DNA of 64,000 nucleotides from Dryomyza anilis (taxonomy: Eukaryota; Arthropoda; Insecta; Diptera; Dryomyzidae), in NCBI GenBank assembly GCA_951804985.1, contig OX638132.1:16597529-16661528 (forward strand), written 5' to 3'. Every line of letters starts with the position of its first letter. The first letter of the stretch is position 1. The position numbers and the translations under genes are program-made. Under the pieces are notes generated by a model. That model had not been told where the DNA came from. It made no database searches and saw only the letters and a list, made by a program, of their open reading frames with translations. Positions 11,056-23,590 of this stretch are shown here, piece by piece.

Positions 11056-11792
11056 CACAGAAAAAAAAATACATCAAAAATACATCTTCAAACCATGATT
11101 CATTGAATTGAGTAACCATTCATAATATTAATGACTAACGGCATCAATGTTATGTTGATCAATTGGTAACTGTCGAAAAAGTGTTCTTCAATATGATGAA
11201 TTGTATGTGAAGAACACGTTTCATCAAAATAATGAAAGAGAACATAAAATACAACATATTTTGACTTCATATTGAAGAATGCTGTTCATCAAACCAAATT
11301 TCAATCAAAATATTTATTTTTCGTTCAATTCTCAGTTCTCAAGTAAAAAATTAGTAAAATGTATTTATAATTACAAATTTTTATTAATAAAAAAATATAT
11401 TTAAAAAATTATTTTGTTTGAAAAAAAAAAAAAATGTTTTTCTTTAATTTTTTTTTTCGGTTTATTTTTTTTCGATATTTTTTATTTTTATTTTTTAATA
11501 AAATTTGTACTACAAAATTTTTTTTCGAATTATTTTCTAAAAAAATGTTTTTTTAATTCGTAAAAAAATATTCTATTCATAAATATTATGAACAAATTCA
11601 TCAATGTGACGATTCAAATTCATTGTATTGAATATTTCGTTCTTCACTATGGTGTTTGATAGTACGAATAATTTCATATCCGGACGGGACATTCGTACGC
11701 TTAAAACTTTAATATCTCGAAGGAAAATTAATGAATTTACTTGTGCATATTTATGAATAAATTCATCATATTGATGATTTTTTTTTGTGTGT
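11056..11792 (+). mobile_element. MITE family G, copy 1 (about 737 bp)
   Basis: Left end CACAGAAAAAAAAATACATC, right end TCATATTGATGATTTTTTTTTGTGTG. The interior has words shared with the copy at 59447-60139: TCTTCAAACCATGATTCATT, ACTGTCGAAAA.GTGTTCTTC and GAAGAATGCTGTTCATCAAA. It is rich in TCATCAT/ATGATGA and has no coding potential. Confidence 0.7.
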
Positions 11793-13256
11793 GGTTTTTC
11801 TTAATTTTAAGTTGTAAATCCAACCTACATAATTTTAATAATTCTGGTGGACGTGAAATCATCCAAATGCCAAATAATACTATGTACGTTCAAAACGTTA
11901 ATTAATTTATTTTATAAACTTAGTTCATTAATAATTCGACATTGTACCGCATTCAAAATTGGTACTGCTGAGTTTTATATATGTCAACTGGGTGGAGGTG
12001 CACATCGTTAAAAGTTTTGAACTAATTTAATTTGCAATGCAAATTGAAAACTCTTAGGACGTTGTTTTAATTATTTAATTAGCCACAGCGCATGCGCAAC
12101 AAACATCGATCATGACAAATCAATTTAATGCACAGATACGAGGGCGAAATACAAAATACTTGGGTGCGCACTCTTTTTTTTTTTTTTAGTATAAAACTAA
12201 AGAAAATTGAACAACGGGTTTTGATCTTTTCAGCCGCGGCAACAACTTAATTCAATGCAGTGGTCGTGGCTCTGTGTTAAAAAAAAGAAGACATTCATGC
12301 TGATCAATAATTTGCGATATTGATGATTTTCAAAATTCAATAACGTTCAAAAAAATATATACTATATAAAAAAAAGAGAAAAAAGTGGCTGCATTTACAG
12401 CGCAGTCAAAGAGTCAAAGAAAAGTTCCCACGATTTTTGGCAGATGATTTGAAAAACGTTTAAAGAACTGACATTGAACAAAGTAATAAAAAATAAAAAT
12501 AATTAAATTAAACAAAGTAAAATTATGCATAAAAAATATACATTTTTTTTAAATATCACGTTTAGATTTTATACTAAAAAGATGCGCTCTTCCCGTTTGG
12601 AAATTGCTCGCAGCTTAAAATGTTGTTAGTTTTATCTAATGTTGTTGCTATTGTCGTTGTCGTGGCTGCATTGCTGCTGCTGCTTATTGCACATTAATTG
12701 CAAGCAAAGCTGTGATTAATTTAAACGTTTGTTTAAAAAAAAGAAACAGCTAAATATATTGACGTTTGTGTTAAAAAAAAAGATTTTTTAAATTGTTGCC
12801 AGTGCGAGTGTCGAGTTGCATGTTGTAGATATTTATGAATGAGTTGGCCGACAGGCCCCTAGAACTCATTGTTAGCAAACGAACGAATGAATGACTGGAC
12901 GGACAACACACAAACAGACAGACATACATACGACTGACAGACAAATAGTCAGACGTAGTAGAGACACACAGAGGTTAAATGCCAAGATTTAAGATAAATA
13001 ACGTAGATTTTTAATGACTGTGAAATGTTCAACACCTTCGTGAAACAGAATTTTTGCTGCCAGTTGCATAATTGCTTTTAAAATAGTTGCCAAGCACTAA
13101 AAAATATAATATAATCTATACAAAATATATATAACATAATCGGAAATAAATTCAATTCACTGCGTTTCCTCTAAAAATGCATAAACTAATTCCTGTTTTT
13201 CGACTGCACCATTTTGTCATATTCTATATATACAAAACTTATTTCCCGTTTCTTTG
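11793..13256. other. Intergenic DNA; candidate regulatory patch at 12.05-13.0 kb
   Basis: No gene. The segment 12050-13000 departs from background: it has CAGCGCATGCGCAACA, GTTGTCGTGGCTGC and a GCTGCTGCTGC run (12670-12690), then a GACA/CAGACAGACA run (12895-12960). Such patches are typical of fly non-coding regulatory DNA, but no defined site can be claimed. Confidence 0.35.
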
Positions 13257-13362
13257 GTGTGGTGAGTTTTAATGTGGTGAGTTTTAGTGTGGTGAGTTTA
13301 AGTGTGGTGACTTTTAGTATGGTAGGTTTCGTTGTGGTGAATTTCGGTGTGGTGAGTTTAAA
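13257..13362. repeat. 15-bp minisatellite GTGGTGAGTTTTAGT, about 7 copies
   Basis: Units include GTGGTGAGTTTTAAT, GTGGTGAGTTTTAGT, GTGGTGAGTTTAAGT, GTGGTGACTTTTAGT, ATGGTAGGTTTCGTT and GTGGTGAATTTCGGT. The 5-residue periodic minus-strand frame (KLTTL repeats) follows from the period. Confidence 0.85.
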
Positions 13363-14028
13363 GACTTTGGGGTGATTGTAATATCTTGATATCACAATAA
13401 TAGCTGTCGACATACACCATTGAAAATATACCTTATTTGGGGGGTGCCACTTCCACTGGTCCAATCCCGCCATTTGGCGATACTGTTTAGAACGGATAAA
13501 TATAACGCTGAACAAAATTTCATTAAATTTTCTATACCAATTGCTGATTTAAATTTTTGGGTTATATGGAAGGTGCCACGTTTAGTCCACCAATCTCACC
13601 AAGATATAGCCAATACTCTGCTCAGATCCAACATACATATTGTGTAAACATTTAATTCAATTTGGTTCACCCGCTTTTTAGTCTATTCGGAACATTCACA
13701 AATATATAGTAGATTATGGCTGGTCAATCAAAAAGGGGCTATGAATAATATGGCAGGGTGACATCGAACACAAAATTTCAGTTTAACGCGTAAATGCTGT
13801 CCCTAGATGTATGTTGTATGAATTTCAGATTGCAGTTCACACCGTACAGCATGTATACATTTAGGGGCATGTCACGAAATCTCGATTTATACACCAATGT
13901 GAATAAATAAATGAATGTGGTAGTTAGTGAAAAAAAGTTAATATATTGATGAATAAAATAATCGTATTGATGATTTTTTTCTGTGAAGCGACGCTCAACA
14001 TCATAAATATAAATTGTTTTCAATCATA
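13363..14028. other. Intergenic DNA; includes a family-G right end
   Basis: 13430-13625 contains words GGTGCCAC...GGTCCAATCCCGCC like the repeated modules of the Helitron at 24751-26120, in degraded form. 13905-13988 resembles the right terminus of MITE family G (ATTGATGATTTTTTTCTGTG). No gene. Confidence 0.4.
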
Positions 14029-14461
14029 TTCATCATCATATTGATGAATTTCGTTCTTCAAATAATGGGCATCGAACCAAGCCCACCCCTTCATTATATT
14101 GATAACCTCAAAACCTCAATGTTATGAATTCATTATCAATTGTATGAATAATTGATAAATTATTCTTCAATATGATGAAGTCTATGTGAAGAATACGGTT
14201 CATCATATTAATGAACAAATACATAAAATACAACATATATGTACATCATATTGAAGAATGCTGTTCATCAAGCCAAATTTCGATCAAAATATTTATTTTG
14301 TTCATTTCTGCCATACTACGCAGTTCTCAAGTAGTTCTTGTATGTTATTACTTATATAATGCTTGCTCGGCATGCATAAATTAGTAAAATATTTTATAAT
14401 ATATTTATTTAGAATTACAACATTTTGTTAATATAAAGTTATATTTATAAAAAATATATAT
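14029..14461 (+). mobile_element. MITE family G, copy 2 (interrupted by a mini-me element)
   Basis: It carries CATATTGATGAATTTCGTTC, TTCTTCAATATGATGAAG and GAAGAATGCTGTTCATCAAG as in the other copies. It is followed at 14462 by the 5' end of a mini-me-like element, so the right part is displaced or lost. Confidence 0.65.
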
Positions 14462-15012
14462 AAACCAGTTGGGAAGGTTAGATCACATGGGAAATTTTAA
14501 AGTAGGTGTAATTATGATAGTTAGGATTATCAAAATTATAGTCGGTCTAAGCCGACTATGAATACCCTACACATATGTGTGGTTACCATTCAAAGTGATA
14601 TATAGGTCACCAGGGTATACGAATCCTGAAAAAAACTACAAACATTCAATCGCTGAAGAATTTCCATTCATTTGATACCCATATTTACAAATGGGTAGGT
14701 GTACCGAATTTCGATTTTTTTTTTGTGAACCACAAGTCTTTTCGCCGGAAAACATTATTATCATGTATTTGAGCATGATGTCAATATATATTTGACCAAC
14801 AAAGTTTACCTAAGCACGTATACATAAAAATTGATCTTTATATGTACATTTTATATGTGGTATTTGAACATAAGTGGTCGGATCATAGGTCACAATGGAC
14901 CGATCTCGCCAATTTTTTCGCACATACAGCGTAGGTATATTAGTAATCTAAGTTATAAGTTTCATTTATCTAGCTCTTCAATTTTAAAAGCCTCAGGGAT
15001 TTCAACAGACAG

Positions 15013-15066
<54 letters not shown>

Positions 15067-15226
15067 GGACAGACAGACGGACAGACGGACATCGCTAAAT
15101 CGACTCAGGAGGTCATGCTGATCAAGAATATATATACTTTTCCATACCGGAGATGCTTTCTTCTGGGTGTTACAAACGGCGTACCAAACTGAATATACCC
15201 TTTCACTCTTAGTGTAGGGTATAAAA
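14462..15226 (+). mobile_element. mini-me/DINE-1-like element, copy A (about 765 bp)
   Basis: It begins near AAACCAGTTGGGAAGGTTAG and has the palindrome AGTCGGTCTAAGCCGACTAT at about 14542. A (GACA/GACG)n tract lies at 15006-15090, then GGTCATGCTGATCAAGAATA. The 3' end is a hairpin TATACCCT...AGGGTATA at about 15196-15223. This order, with a GTCY proto-microsatellite and terminal hairpin, is that of the dipteran mini-me/INE-1 (non-autonomous Helentron) group. Minus-strand copies lie at 46951-48129 and 50076-50931. Confidence 0.75.
15006..15090 (+). repeat. (GACA)n/(GACG) microsatellite inside mini-me A
   Basis: About 20 tetranucleotide units, mainly GACA with interspersed GACG. It is open in both strands and produces artificial TDRQ and SVCL reading frames. 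Confidence 0.95.
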
Positions 15227-16033
15227 AATGTTATGATTGTATATTTGATGTTTAAGACCATCATATTGATGTCACAAATATTTGTTTTTTATAAATATAT
15301 AATTTTGAACCGGTTTCCAAATTATAAGTTACAATACTAAAAAATACTGAATAAGTTTTATTTGCAGAACAGATCTCTATTTTTACACTCTATAAGTTCT
15401 CATACAATATTACTATGCTATTTCACTGTTAACCAACTGTTAAGACTTTAACATTGTTTGATTCACATTTTTAATTTATTAACGATGATTAACGATACAA
15501 ATCACAAATGATAATTAATTATTTTTACAAAAGTTTAGAGTTATAAATAATTATTAATAGAATCAATACATTTCTACAAATATAATTTATTTTTGAATAT
15601 TAATTTACTTGCAATGTACAGCATTTGTTAATGATGCATATTTATTAATCATATTGTATTTAAATAATGGAAGTATTTTATTTGAATTTTCAACAATAAA
15701 AAAAATGCAAATTTCAAGACAATTAATGCTTAATTATCATTTGCAAACGAAACAGCTTCTATCTCATGTAAAGCCGCATCTTCCGCTGCTTTGATTGTTT
15801 GCCATTTATGATTCATGGCATGACATTGAAAATGGTAGTAAAATAAATGGAAAAAAAATCGAACAATATATTCAATTATATAATTTTAAATGTGAACAAT
15901 AGCAGCCGATGATGATGTAGAAATGGAAAAGTAACAGTAGAGAAGTATAAATTTAGCAGCATAACATATCACTCTAAATATGTATTAAATAGCAGCGCAT
16001 TTCTATTATTCTTCGAGTCAAGTTTATGGCCCT
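15227..16033. other. AT-rich intergenic DNA, no gene seen
   Basis: Nothing beyond AT-rich sequence is recognised. The 61-codon frame at 15609 is not supported. Confidence 0.4.
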
Positions 16034-16400
16034 ACCCTAGTAGAAATTTACCCGATGCGCCATCAGGAAATGATCGGGTTTTCGTTGGGTAAGCCATATT
16101 AGAGAAAATATGATCATTGCCTTTGCATGCCCTTGTAATGCATACCATACCAGGGTTTACATTATCTAAATAGTCAATGTTCCCGATCATGGCTACATTG
16201 TTTGTTCCTCATAACGAAATTAGCATCAGACAATGATCGAGATTTAATGAGAGAAACCCTATAATGCTCGGGCTCTGACAAGGCAATTGTCGGGTAAATA
16301 ATAAAGTGGGGAATTTCCCGATCAGTACATGATCATGGCCTGAGGTCAGTACATGATCAGGACACTGCGTTACAAGGACATTATGGGCCTCGTCATATCC
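16034..16400 (+). repeat. CCCTAGTAGAAATT-family repeat, long copy
   Basis: It starts CCCTAGTAGAAATTTACCCG and contains several CCCGATCATG words. The short copy at 29763-29865 has the same end in both orientations. The right boundary is unclear. Confidence 0.45.
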
Positions 16401-16651
16401 CGATCATCTCAAATAATAATAATAATGAAATATCACCCAATGAAATAAAACTAACAAATAAAATAGCACTCAAGACAAAAATGAAATAATTACCAAATAT
16501 TAAGTATTATTTCATAATTAAATAATCCTCATCGAAAAAAAGGAAATAACCGCCAAAAAATAAAATTAAATAGAGTATATCGGATTTCTAATTTTAATTT
16601 TGATTTACTCGTGATAGAGATGTCGCGTCATACTAATATTAAAAGATGGTA

Positions 16652-16871
16652 CACCCAGAAAAAAATTCCCTTAAATCCCATTAAAATTTGTCAATAGGAC
16701 AATTATTGATTTAATAGTATACAAAAAATAAATCTTTTCATATAAACTCAATTGCAATGTCATGGTATTTTCTAGTATTTAATGGTATTTTCCGATTTAA
16801 AAAATAATTTATCCTATTGACTATTTTTAATAGTAAAAAACTATTATTTATATAGTATTTCTTTCTGCGTG
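16652..16871 (-). mobile_element. MITE family A, full copy with TA duplication (220 bp)
   Basis: Plus-strand ends are TA|CACCCAGAAAAAAATTCCC and TTTCTTTCTGCGTG|TA. The interior is the reverse complement of the copy at 34821-35040. Its right TA is shared with the left end of the family-I element that begins at 16874. Confidence 0.85.
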
Positions 16872-17166
16872 TACAAGCATAGAAAAAACATAGTTAAGGT
16901 GATCATATTTGAATGGCACACACTATGATTGAGGTTATGGTCGTAGACAATCATATAATATGTCAAATATGGTCTTCATTGTGTATCTTAATATGACCCT
17001 AAGTGACCATAATATGATATCATACAACCATACGATCGTCGATTATGATTATGACACAACCATACTATGATCATCAGTGATCGTATTGCGATTTCACACA
17101 ACCATATTATGGTCTTTCTTGAGCAGTTATCATATTATGATTACCTATAAGATTCCAACATTCCTG

Positions 17167-17330
17167 CACCCAGAAAAAAAAATATATTAAATTAATAGTA
17201 TTTCAATAGAAAAACAATTATGTATACTATTAAAATCTGTCAATAGCATACCACTAGTTCAATAATGTTCAAACGTTTAATATAATTTGGAGGAAACTAT
17301 TAAAACAATAGTATTTATACTCTTAAAAAA
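17167..17330 (+). mobile_element. MITE family B, internal-deletion copy
   Basis: It begins CACCCAGAAAAAAAAATATA, keeps the first part of family B (CTGTCAATAGCATACCACTA) and jumps to the far part (GGAGGAAACTATTAAAACAA). About 700 bp are missing relative to 5787-6673. Confidence 0.7.
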
Positions 17331-17352
17331 TCATCAGTCAATGTTAATATTA

Positions 17353-17592
17353 CCCTACAAACGATAATTTGGCGATAATTTTTAAATTCGATATAACAAT
17401 GATATAATAATGATCTATTTATGATATCATATCGATATCTACAACGACATAAACAACGACATCATTTTAGATACGTTCGTTTTTATTAAAATCCCTATCG
17501 TTTTCGTATCATTATAGATTATCGAAAACGACAATTTGAGCCTATACACGATATCGTTTCGATATCGTAAAATTATCGTTTGGTTTGCTGGG
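17353..17592. mobile_element. MITE family J (ATCGATAT/CGATAT-rich), 240 bp
   Basis: Left end TA|CCCTACAAACGATAATTT; right end AAATTATCGTTTGGTTTGCTGGG. These are inverted relatives (CCCAGCAAACCAAACGATAA). The body carries ATATCGTTTCGATATCG. A 5'-truncated relative ends at 41699 with the same TTTGGTTTGCTGGG. Confidence 0.65.
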
Positions 17593-17956
17593 CATGGTAT
17601 GATTAGTATTGACCATATTTTGTTCATGGCCATCATTATCATTATCATAACCATAACATGATTATTTTCTACCTTATTTTGTTTTTTCGCTTTATTATGA
17701 TAACTAATGATTGGTAATATTATGTTATTATTAGTATTTACCATATTATGATGGCGAAAATATTTATCGTAACCATAATATCGTTCTTATCAACCATATT
17801 TTGGTTTTTCAGAATGACAATCATTTTGAATAATATACATACAATATATTGTGGAAATAATATTTAAAATACTATAATTTCAATGCGACAACCATCTATG
17901 ATTAGACCATATTATAATTGGCAGGAACATGTCCAAACATATTTTTTCTCTGCGTG

Positions 17957-19820
17957 TATTATCCCTTTCTTGCAAATATAGTAATGTAGTTTAGCTAGGT
18001 TATTCTTTGAACAGATATTAATCTATGATTTATACATTATAAAAAAAACCTATCGTATTTTATTCATTTTCTTTCGAGTGTTATGTATTTCTTTTGGGGT
18101 ATATTTCGTAGTCCCAAGTTTACGCTTCTTGTTTTGCGTGATTAAATTATATAAAATGATATTGATGCAACACAATTCACGTACATATTTGGGGTTTTAA
18201 CGTAAAATATACATTTAAAATTTCAAAATATTTTAATTGCATACGTTTAAAGCTATGATACTGTAGATGAAATAAAAATAAATCTATTTTATATTAAATG
18301 CATTTGTATTCAATTTAAATACATTTATATTGGTTTTTATTATATTTATGTAGTTTAGTTTTTCAAAAGCTATTATACTAATATTTTCTATAATAGCAAA
18401 ATAAAGAAATACAATAAAAATAAAAATATGTCTATATATAAAATTATACAATACGTAGCATTTTTAAAGTTTATTAAAAAAAAATAAAGCTTGATCTTGA
18501 TATTACCTCTAAATTTACTCTCATTGTTACGCTATCGATAATTATAGTTATCCGGACGAGCGGAAGCTTAAAAAATATCACTTCTTTAAAGATCATCATT
18601 TATCATGATCAACTTTTAATTGTCGTTTACATTTGAACTTCGAACGGAAACGTGTTATAATGAAACATACTTAGTTTTTTTTCCTATGTTTATTTCATAA
18701 AAATATGAAGATAATTGAAGAACACAGTTTTCTCTTAAAGTTACTTAACACATAACAATGAAAATTGCTGGTCGACTTATGTTATTATTGAATTATGTCA
18801 TCGCGATTATTGGAACTAGTTTTAGATTTTTTTGTGTTTGTTTAACATAAAATATATTCTTTTGAAATAATCAACGGTGTCTTTATTTTTGAAAAAATGT
18901 TTGCATAAATTCATTTATCTAATAAAACTATCCGTGCTATTGATTATTTTTTAAGTTCTTATATTATATCATTCTAATCAATTCGTGGATTTCCATTTCA
19001 TTTACATAATTTAGCATTTCTTCGACGACCTCATTCTGTGATTTAAGTTCTTTTCTTTTGTTCTAAATTTATATGCGATTTGGCTTAAGTTCTTACTGTT
19101 AATTACGTTATTGACTATGAGAATAACGATGACATAACTGCGATTAATGTAGCTACAAATTTATTTGTTTTCATTTCTAACTTCAACGATTCTTCGCACA
19201 AACAAAAGACTCAAGTAACGAACTCGCTAAAAATGAATTCACAAGCATCGCGCAGCTCGAAGATGAGTTTTTGCCAATTGGAGTTTTTCTTGTTACCAAA
19301 TATATTTAGTCTTCCGATCAAAATGCTCTTTTGTTTTATTAAAATGTTCATTGTACTAAATGATAAAAAGTTTTTGATTTGTTTGTATATATCATATCTT
19401 CATGATACCAGATTTAAATTAATTAAGTAATTAATTAATGTATGATTTATTAATGATTAGTTTTGAATACTTTTACACCATTGTTACTTCAGCATTTATC
19501 AATCTTAATTTTTAATTATTAATTCTTCACACTTTACACTTCATTTTTAATATTTTTTATTTTTTTTCACACTTCATTCTTCACTACTGATTGATCATAC
19601 TTCCGTCGCCACTGTTCGTCTTCATTTTCGATTATTTTTACTGCTCATGTTTTTTTTTATTATTCACACATAATTCTGCTTTATTAGTTTGTAACTTTTT
19701 ATGCTCTTCATCCTTCATTCTTTTTCATTTATGAATTATCATTTATTATTATTCATTCATTATTTTTAATCCAACTTTATCCATTCTTCATAATTATCTA
19801 ATATTTCAATATTTAATTAA
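17957..19820. other. AT-rich intergenic DNA, no gene seen
   Basis: No exon or element is recognised. Toward the right it drifts into TTCAT/TTCTT-rich DNA that grades into the octamer satellite. The 65-codon frame at 19233 has no support. Confidence 0.4.
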
Positions 19821-22800
19821 ATTCTTTACTTCTTTAATTCTTTAATTCTTTGATTCTTTAATTCTTTAATTCTTTAATTCTTTAATTCTTTAATTCTTTA
19901 ATTCTTTAATTCTTTAATTCTTTAATTCTTTAATTCTTTAATTCTTTAATTCTTTAATTCTTTAATTCTTTAATTCTTTAATTCTTTAATTCTTTAATTC
20001 TTTAATTCTTTAATTCTTTAATTCTTTAATTCTTTAATTCTTTAATTCTTTAATTTTCTTTAATTCTTTAATTCTTTAATTCTTTAATTCTTTAATTCTT
20101 TAATTCTTTAATTCTTTAATTCTTTAATTCTTTAATTCTTTAATTCTTTAATTCTTTAATTCTTTAATTCTTTAATTCTTCAATTCTTTAATTCTTTAAT
20201 TCTTTAATTCTTTAATTCTTTAATTCTTTAATTCTTTAATTCTTTAATTCTTTAATTCTTTAATTCTTTAATTCTTTAATTCTTTAATTCTTTAATTCTT
20301 TAATTCTTTAATTCTTTAATTCTTTAATTCTTTAATTCTTTAATTCTTTAATTCTTTAATTCTTTAATTCTTTAATTCTTTAATTCTTTAATTCTTTAAT
20401 TCTTTAATTCTTTAATTCTTTAATTCTTTAATTCTTTAATTCTTTAATTCTTTAATTCTTTAATTCTTTAATTCTTTAATTCTTTAATTCTTTAATTCTT
20501 TAATTCTTTAATTCTTTAATTCTTTAATTCTTTAATTCTTTAATTCTTTAATTCTTTAATTCTTTAATTCTTTAATTCTTTAATTCTTTAATTCTTTAAT
20601 TCTTTAATTCTTTAATTCTTTAATTCTTTAATTCTTTAATTCTTTAATTCTTTAATTCTTTAATTCTTTAATTCTTTAATTCTTTAATTCTTTAATTCTT
20701 TAATTCTTTAATTCTATAATTCTTTAATTCTTTAATTCTTTAATTCTTTAATTCTTTAATTCTTTAATTCTTTAATTCTTTAATTCTTTAATTCTTTAAT
20801 TCTTTAATTCTTTAATTCTTTAATTCTTTAATTCTTTAATTCTTTAATTCTTTAATTCTTTAATTCTTAAATTCTTTAATTCTTTAATTCTTTAATTCTA
20901 TAATTCTTTAATTCTTTAATTCTTTAATTCTTTAATTCTTTAATTCTTTAATTCTTTAATTCTTTAATTCTTTAATTCTTTAATTCTTTAATTCTTTAAT
21001 TCTTTAATTCTTTAATTCTTTAATTCTTTAATTCTTTAATTCTTTAATTCTTTAATTCTTTAATTCTTTAATTCTTTAATTCTTTAATTCTTTAATTCTT
21101 TAATTCTTTAATTCTTTAATTCTTTAATTCTTTAATTCTTTAATTCTTTAATTCTTTAATTCTTTAATTCTTTAATTCTTTAATTCTTTAATTCTTTAAT
21201 TCTTTAATTCTTTAATTCTTTAATTCTTTAATTCTTTAATTCTTTAATTCTTTAATTCTTTAATTCTTTAATTCTTTAATTCTTTAATTCTTTAATTCTT
21301 TAATTCTTTAATTCTTTAATTCTTTAATTCTTTAATTCTTTAATTCTTTAATTCTTTAATTCTTTAATTCTTTAATTCTTTAATTATTTAATTATTTAAT
21401 TCTTTAATTATTTAATTATTTAATTCTTTAATTCTTTAATTCTTTAATTCTTTAATTCTTTAATTATTTAATTCTTTAATTCTTTAATTCTTTAATTCTT
21501 TAATTCTTTAATTCTTTAATTCTTTAATTCTTTAATTCTTTAATTCTTTAATTCTTTAATTCTTTAATTCTTTAATTCTTTAATTCTTTAATTCTTTAAT
21601 TCTTTAATTCTTTAATTCTTTAATTCTTTAATTCTTTAATTCTTTAATTCTTTAATTCTTTAATTCTTTAATTCTTTAATTCTTTAATTCTTTAATTCTT
21701 TAATTCTTTAATTCTTTAATTCTTTAATTCTTTAATTCTTTAATTCTTTAATTCTTTAATTCTTTAATTCTTTAATTCTTTAATTCTTTAATTCTTTAAT
21801 TCTTTAATTCTTTAATTCTTTAATTCTTTAATTCTTTAATTCTTTAATTCTTTAATTCTTTAATTCTTTAATTCTTTAATTCTTTAATTCTTTAATTCTT
21901 TAATTCTTTAATTCTTTAATTCTTTAATTCTTTAATTCTTTAATTCTTTAATTCTTTAATTCTTTAATTCTTTAATTCTTTAATTCTTTAATTCTTTAAT
22001 TCTTTAATTCTTTAATTCTTTAATTCTTTAATTCTTTAATTCTTTAATTCTTTAATTCTTTAATTCTTTAATTCTTTAATTCTTTAATTCTTTAATTCTT
22101 TAATTCTTTAATTCTTTAATTCTTTAATTCTTTAATTCTTTAATTCTTTAATTCTTTAATTCTTTAATTCATTAATTCATTAATTCTTTAATTCTTTAAT
22201 TCTTTAATTCTTTAATTCTTTAATTCTTTAATTCTTTAATTCTTTAATTCTTTAATTCTTTAATTCTTTAATTCTTTAATTCTTTAATTCTTTAATTCTT
22301 TAATTCTTTAATTCTTTAATTCTTTAATTCTTTAATTCTTTAATTCTTTAATTCTTTAATTCTTTAATTCTTTAATTCTTTAATTCTTTAATTCTTTAAT
22401 TCTTTAATTCTTTAGTTCTTTAATTCTTTAATTCTTTAATTCTTTAATTCTTTAATTCTTTAATTCTTTAATTCTTTAATTCTTTAATTCTTTAATTCTT
22501 TAATTCTTTAATTCTTTAATTCTTCAATTCTTTAATTCTTTAATTCTTTAATTCTTTACTTCTTTACTTCTTTAATTCTTTAATTCTTTAATTCTTTAAT
22601 TCTTTAATTCTTTAATTCTTTAATTCATTAATTCATTAATTCTTTAATTCTTTAATTCTTTAATTCTTTAATTCTTTAATTCTTTAATTCTTTAATTCTT
22701 TAATTCTTTAATTCTTTAATTCTTTAATTCTTTAATTCTTTAATTCTTTAATTCTTTAATTCTTTAATTCTTTAATTCTTTAATTCTTTAATTCTTTAAT

Positions 22801-23590
22801 TCTTTAATTCTTTAATTCTTTAATTCTTTAATTCTTTAATTCTTTAATTCTTTAATTCTTTAATTCTTTAATTCTTTAATTCTTTAATTCTTTAATTCTT
22901 TAATTCTTTAATTCTTTAATTCTTTAATTCTTTAATTCTTTAATTCTTTAATTCTTTAATTCTTTAATTCTTTAATTCTTTAATTCTTTAATTCTTTAAT
23001 TCTTTAATTCTTTAATTCTTTAATTCTTTAATTCTTTAATTCTTTAATTCTTTAATTCTTTAATTCTTTAATTCTTTAATTCTTTAATTCTTTAATTCTA
23101 TAATTCTTTAATTCTTTAATTCTTTAATTCTTTAATTCTTTAATTCTTTAATTCTTTAATTCTTTAATTCTTTAATTCTTTAATTCTTCAATTCTTTAAT
23201 TCTTTAATTCTTTAATTCTTTAATTCTTTAATTCTTTAATTCTTTAATTCTTTAATTCTTTAATTCTTTAATTCTTTAATTCTTTAATTCTTTAATTCTT
23301 TAATTCTTTAATTCTTTAATTCTTTAATTCTTTAATTCTTTAATTCTTTAATTCTTTAATTCTTTAATTCTTTAATTCTTTAATTCTTTAATTCTTTAAT
23401 TCTTTAATTCTTTAATTCTTTAATTCTTTAATTCTTTAATTCTTTAATTCTTTAATTCTTTAATTCTTTAATTCTTTAATTCTTTAATTCTTTAATTCTT
23501 TAATTCTTTAATTCTTTATTTCTTTAATTCTTTAATTCGTTAATTCTTTATCTCTTTAAATCTTTAAATCTTTGATTCTTTAATACTTTA
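19821..23590. repeat. 3.77 kb octanucleotide satellite (ATTCTTTA)n
   Basis: About 470 tandem copies of the 8-bp unit ATTCTTTA (AATTAAAG class), very homogeneous in the core. Variant units include ATTATTTA (clustered at 21385-21470), ATTCATTA (near 22170 and 22625), ATTCTATA, ATTCTTCA and one 10-bp ATTTTCTTTA unit near 20052. Units become irregular at both ends. No open frame or other sequence is embedded. The true length may be misassembled. Confidence 0.97.

Larger units (their letters stand above)
16874..17956. mobile_element. MITE family I, copy 1, containing two younger insertions
   Basis: Ends are TA|CAAGCATAGAAAAAACAT and TTTTTTCTCTGCGTG|TA, imperfect inverted copies of each other. The body is rich in CCATATTATGGT/ATCATAACCAT words. 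A family-B deletion derivative (17167-17330) and a family-J element (17353-17592) interrupt it. A truncated relative lies at 56220-56490. Confidence 0.65.

Noticed and set aside
19821..23590. CRISPR-like array
   Set aside because: Direct octamer tandem repeat without spacers in a eukaryotic genome.
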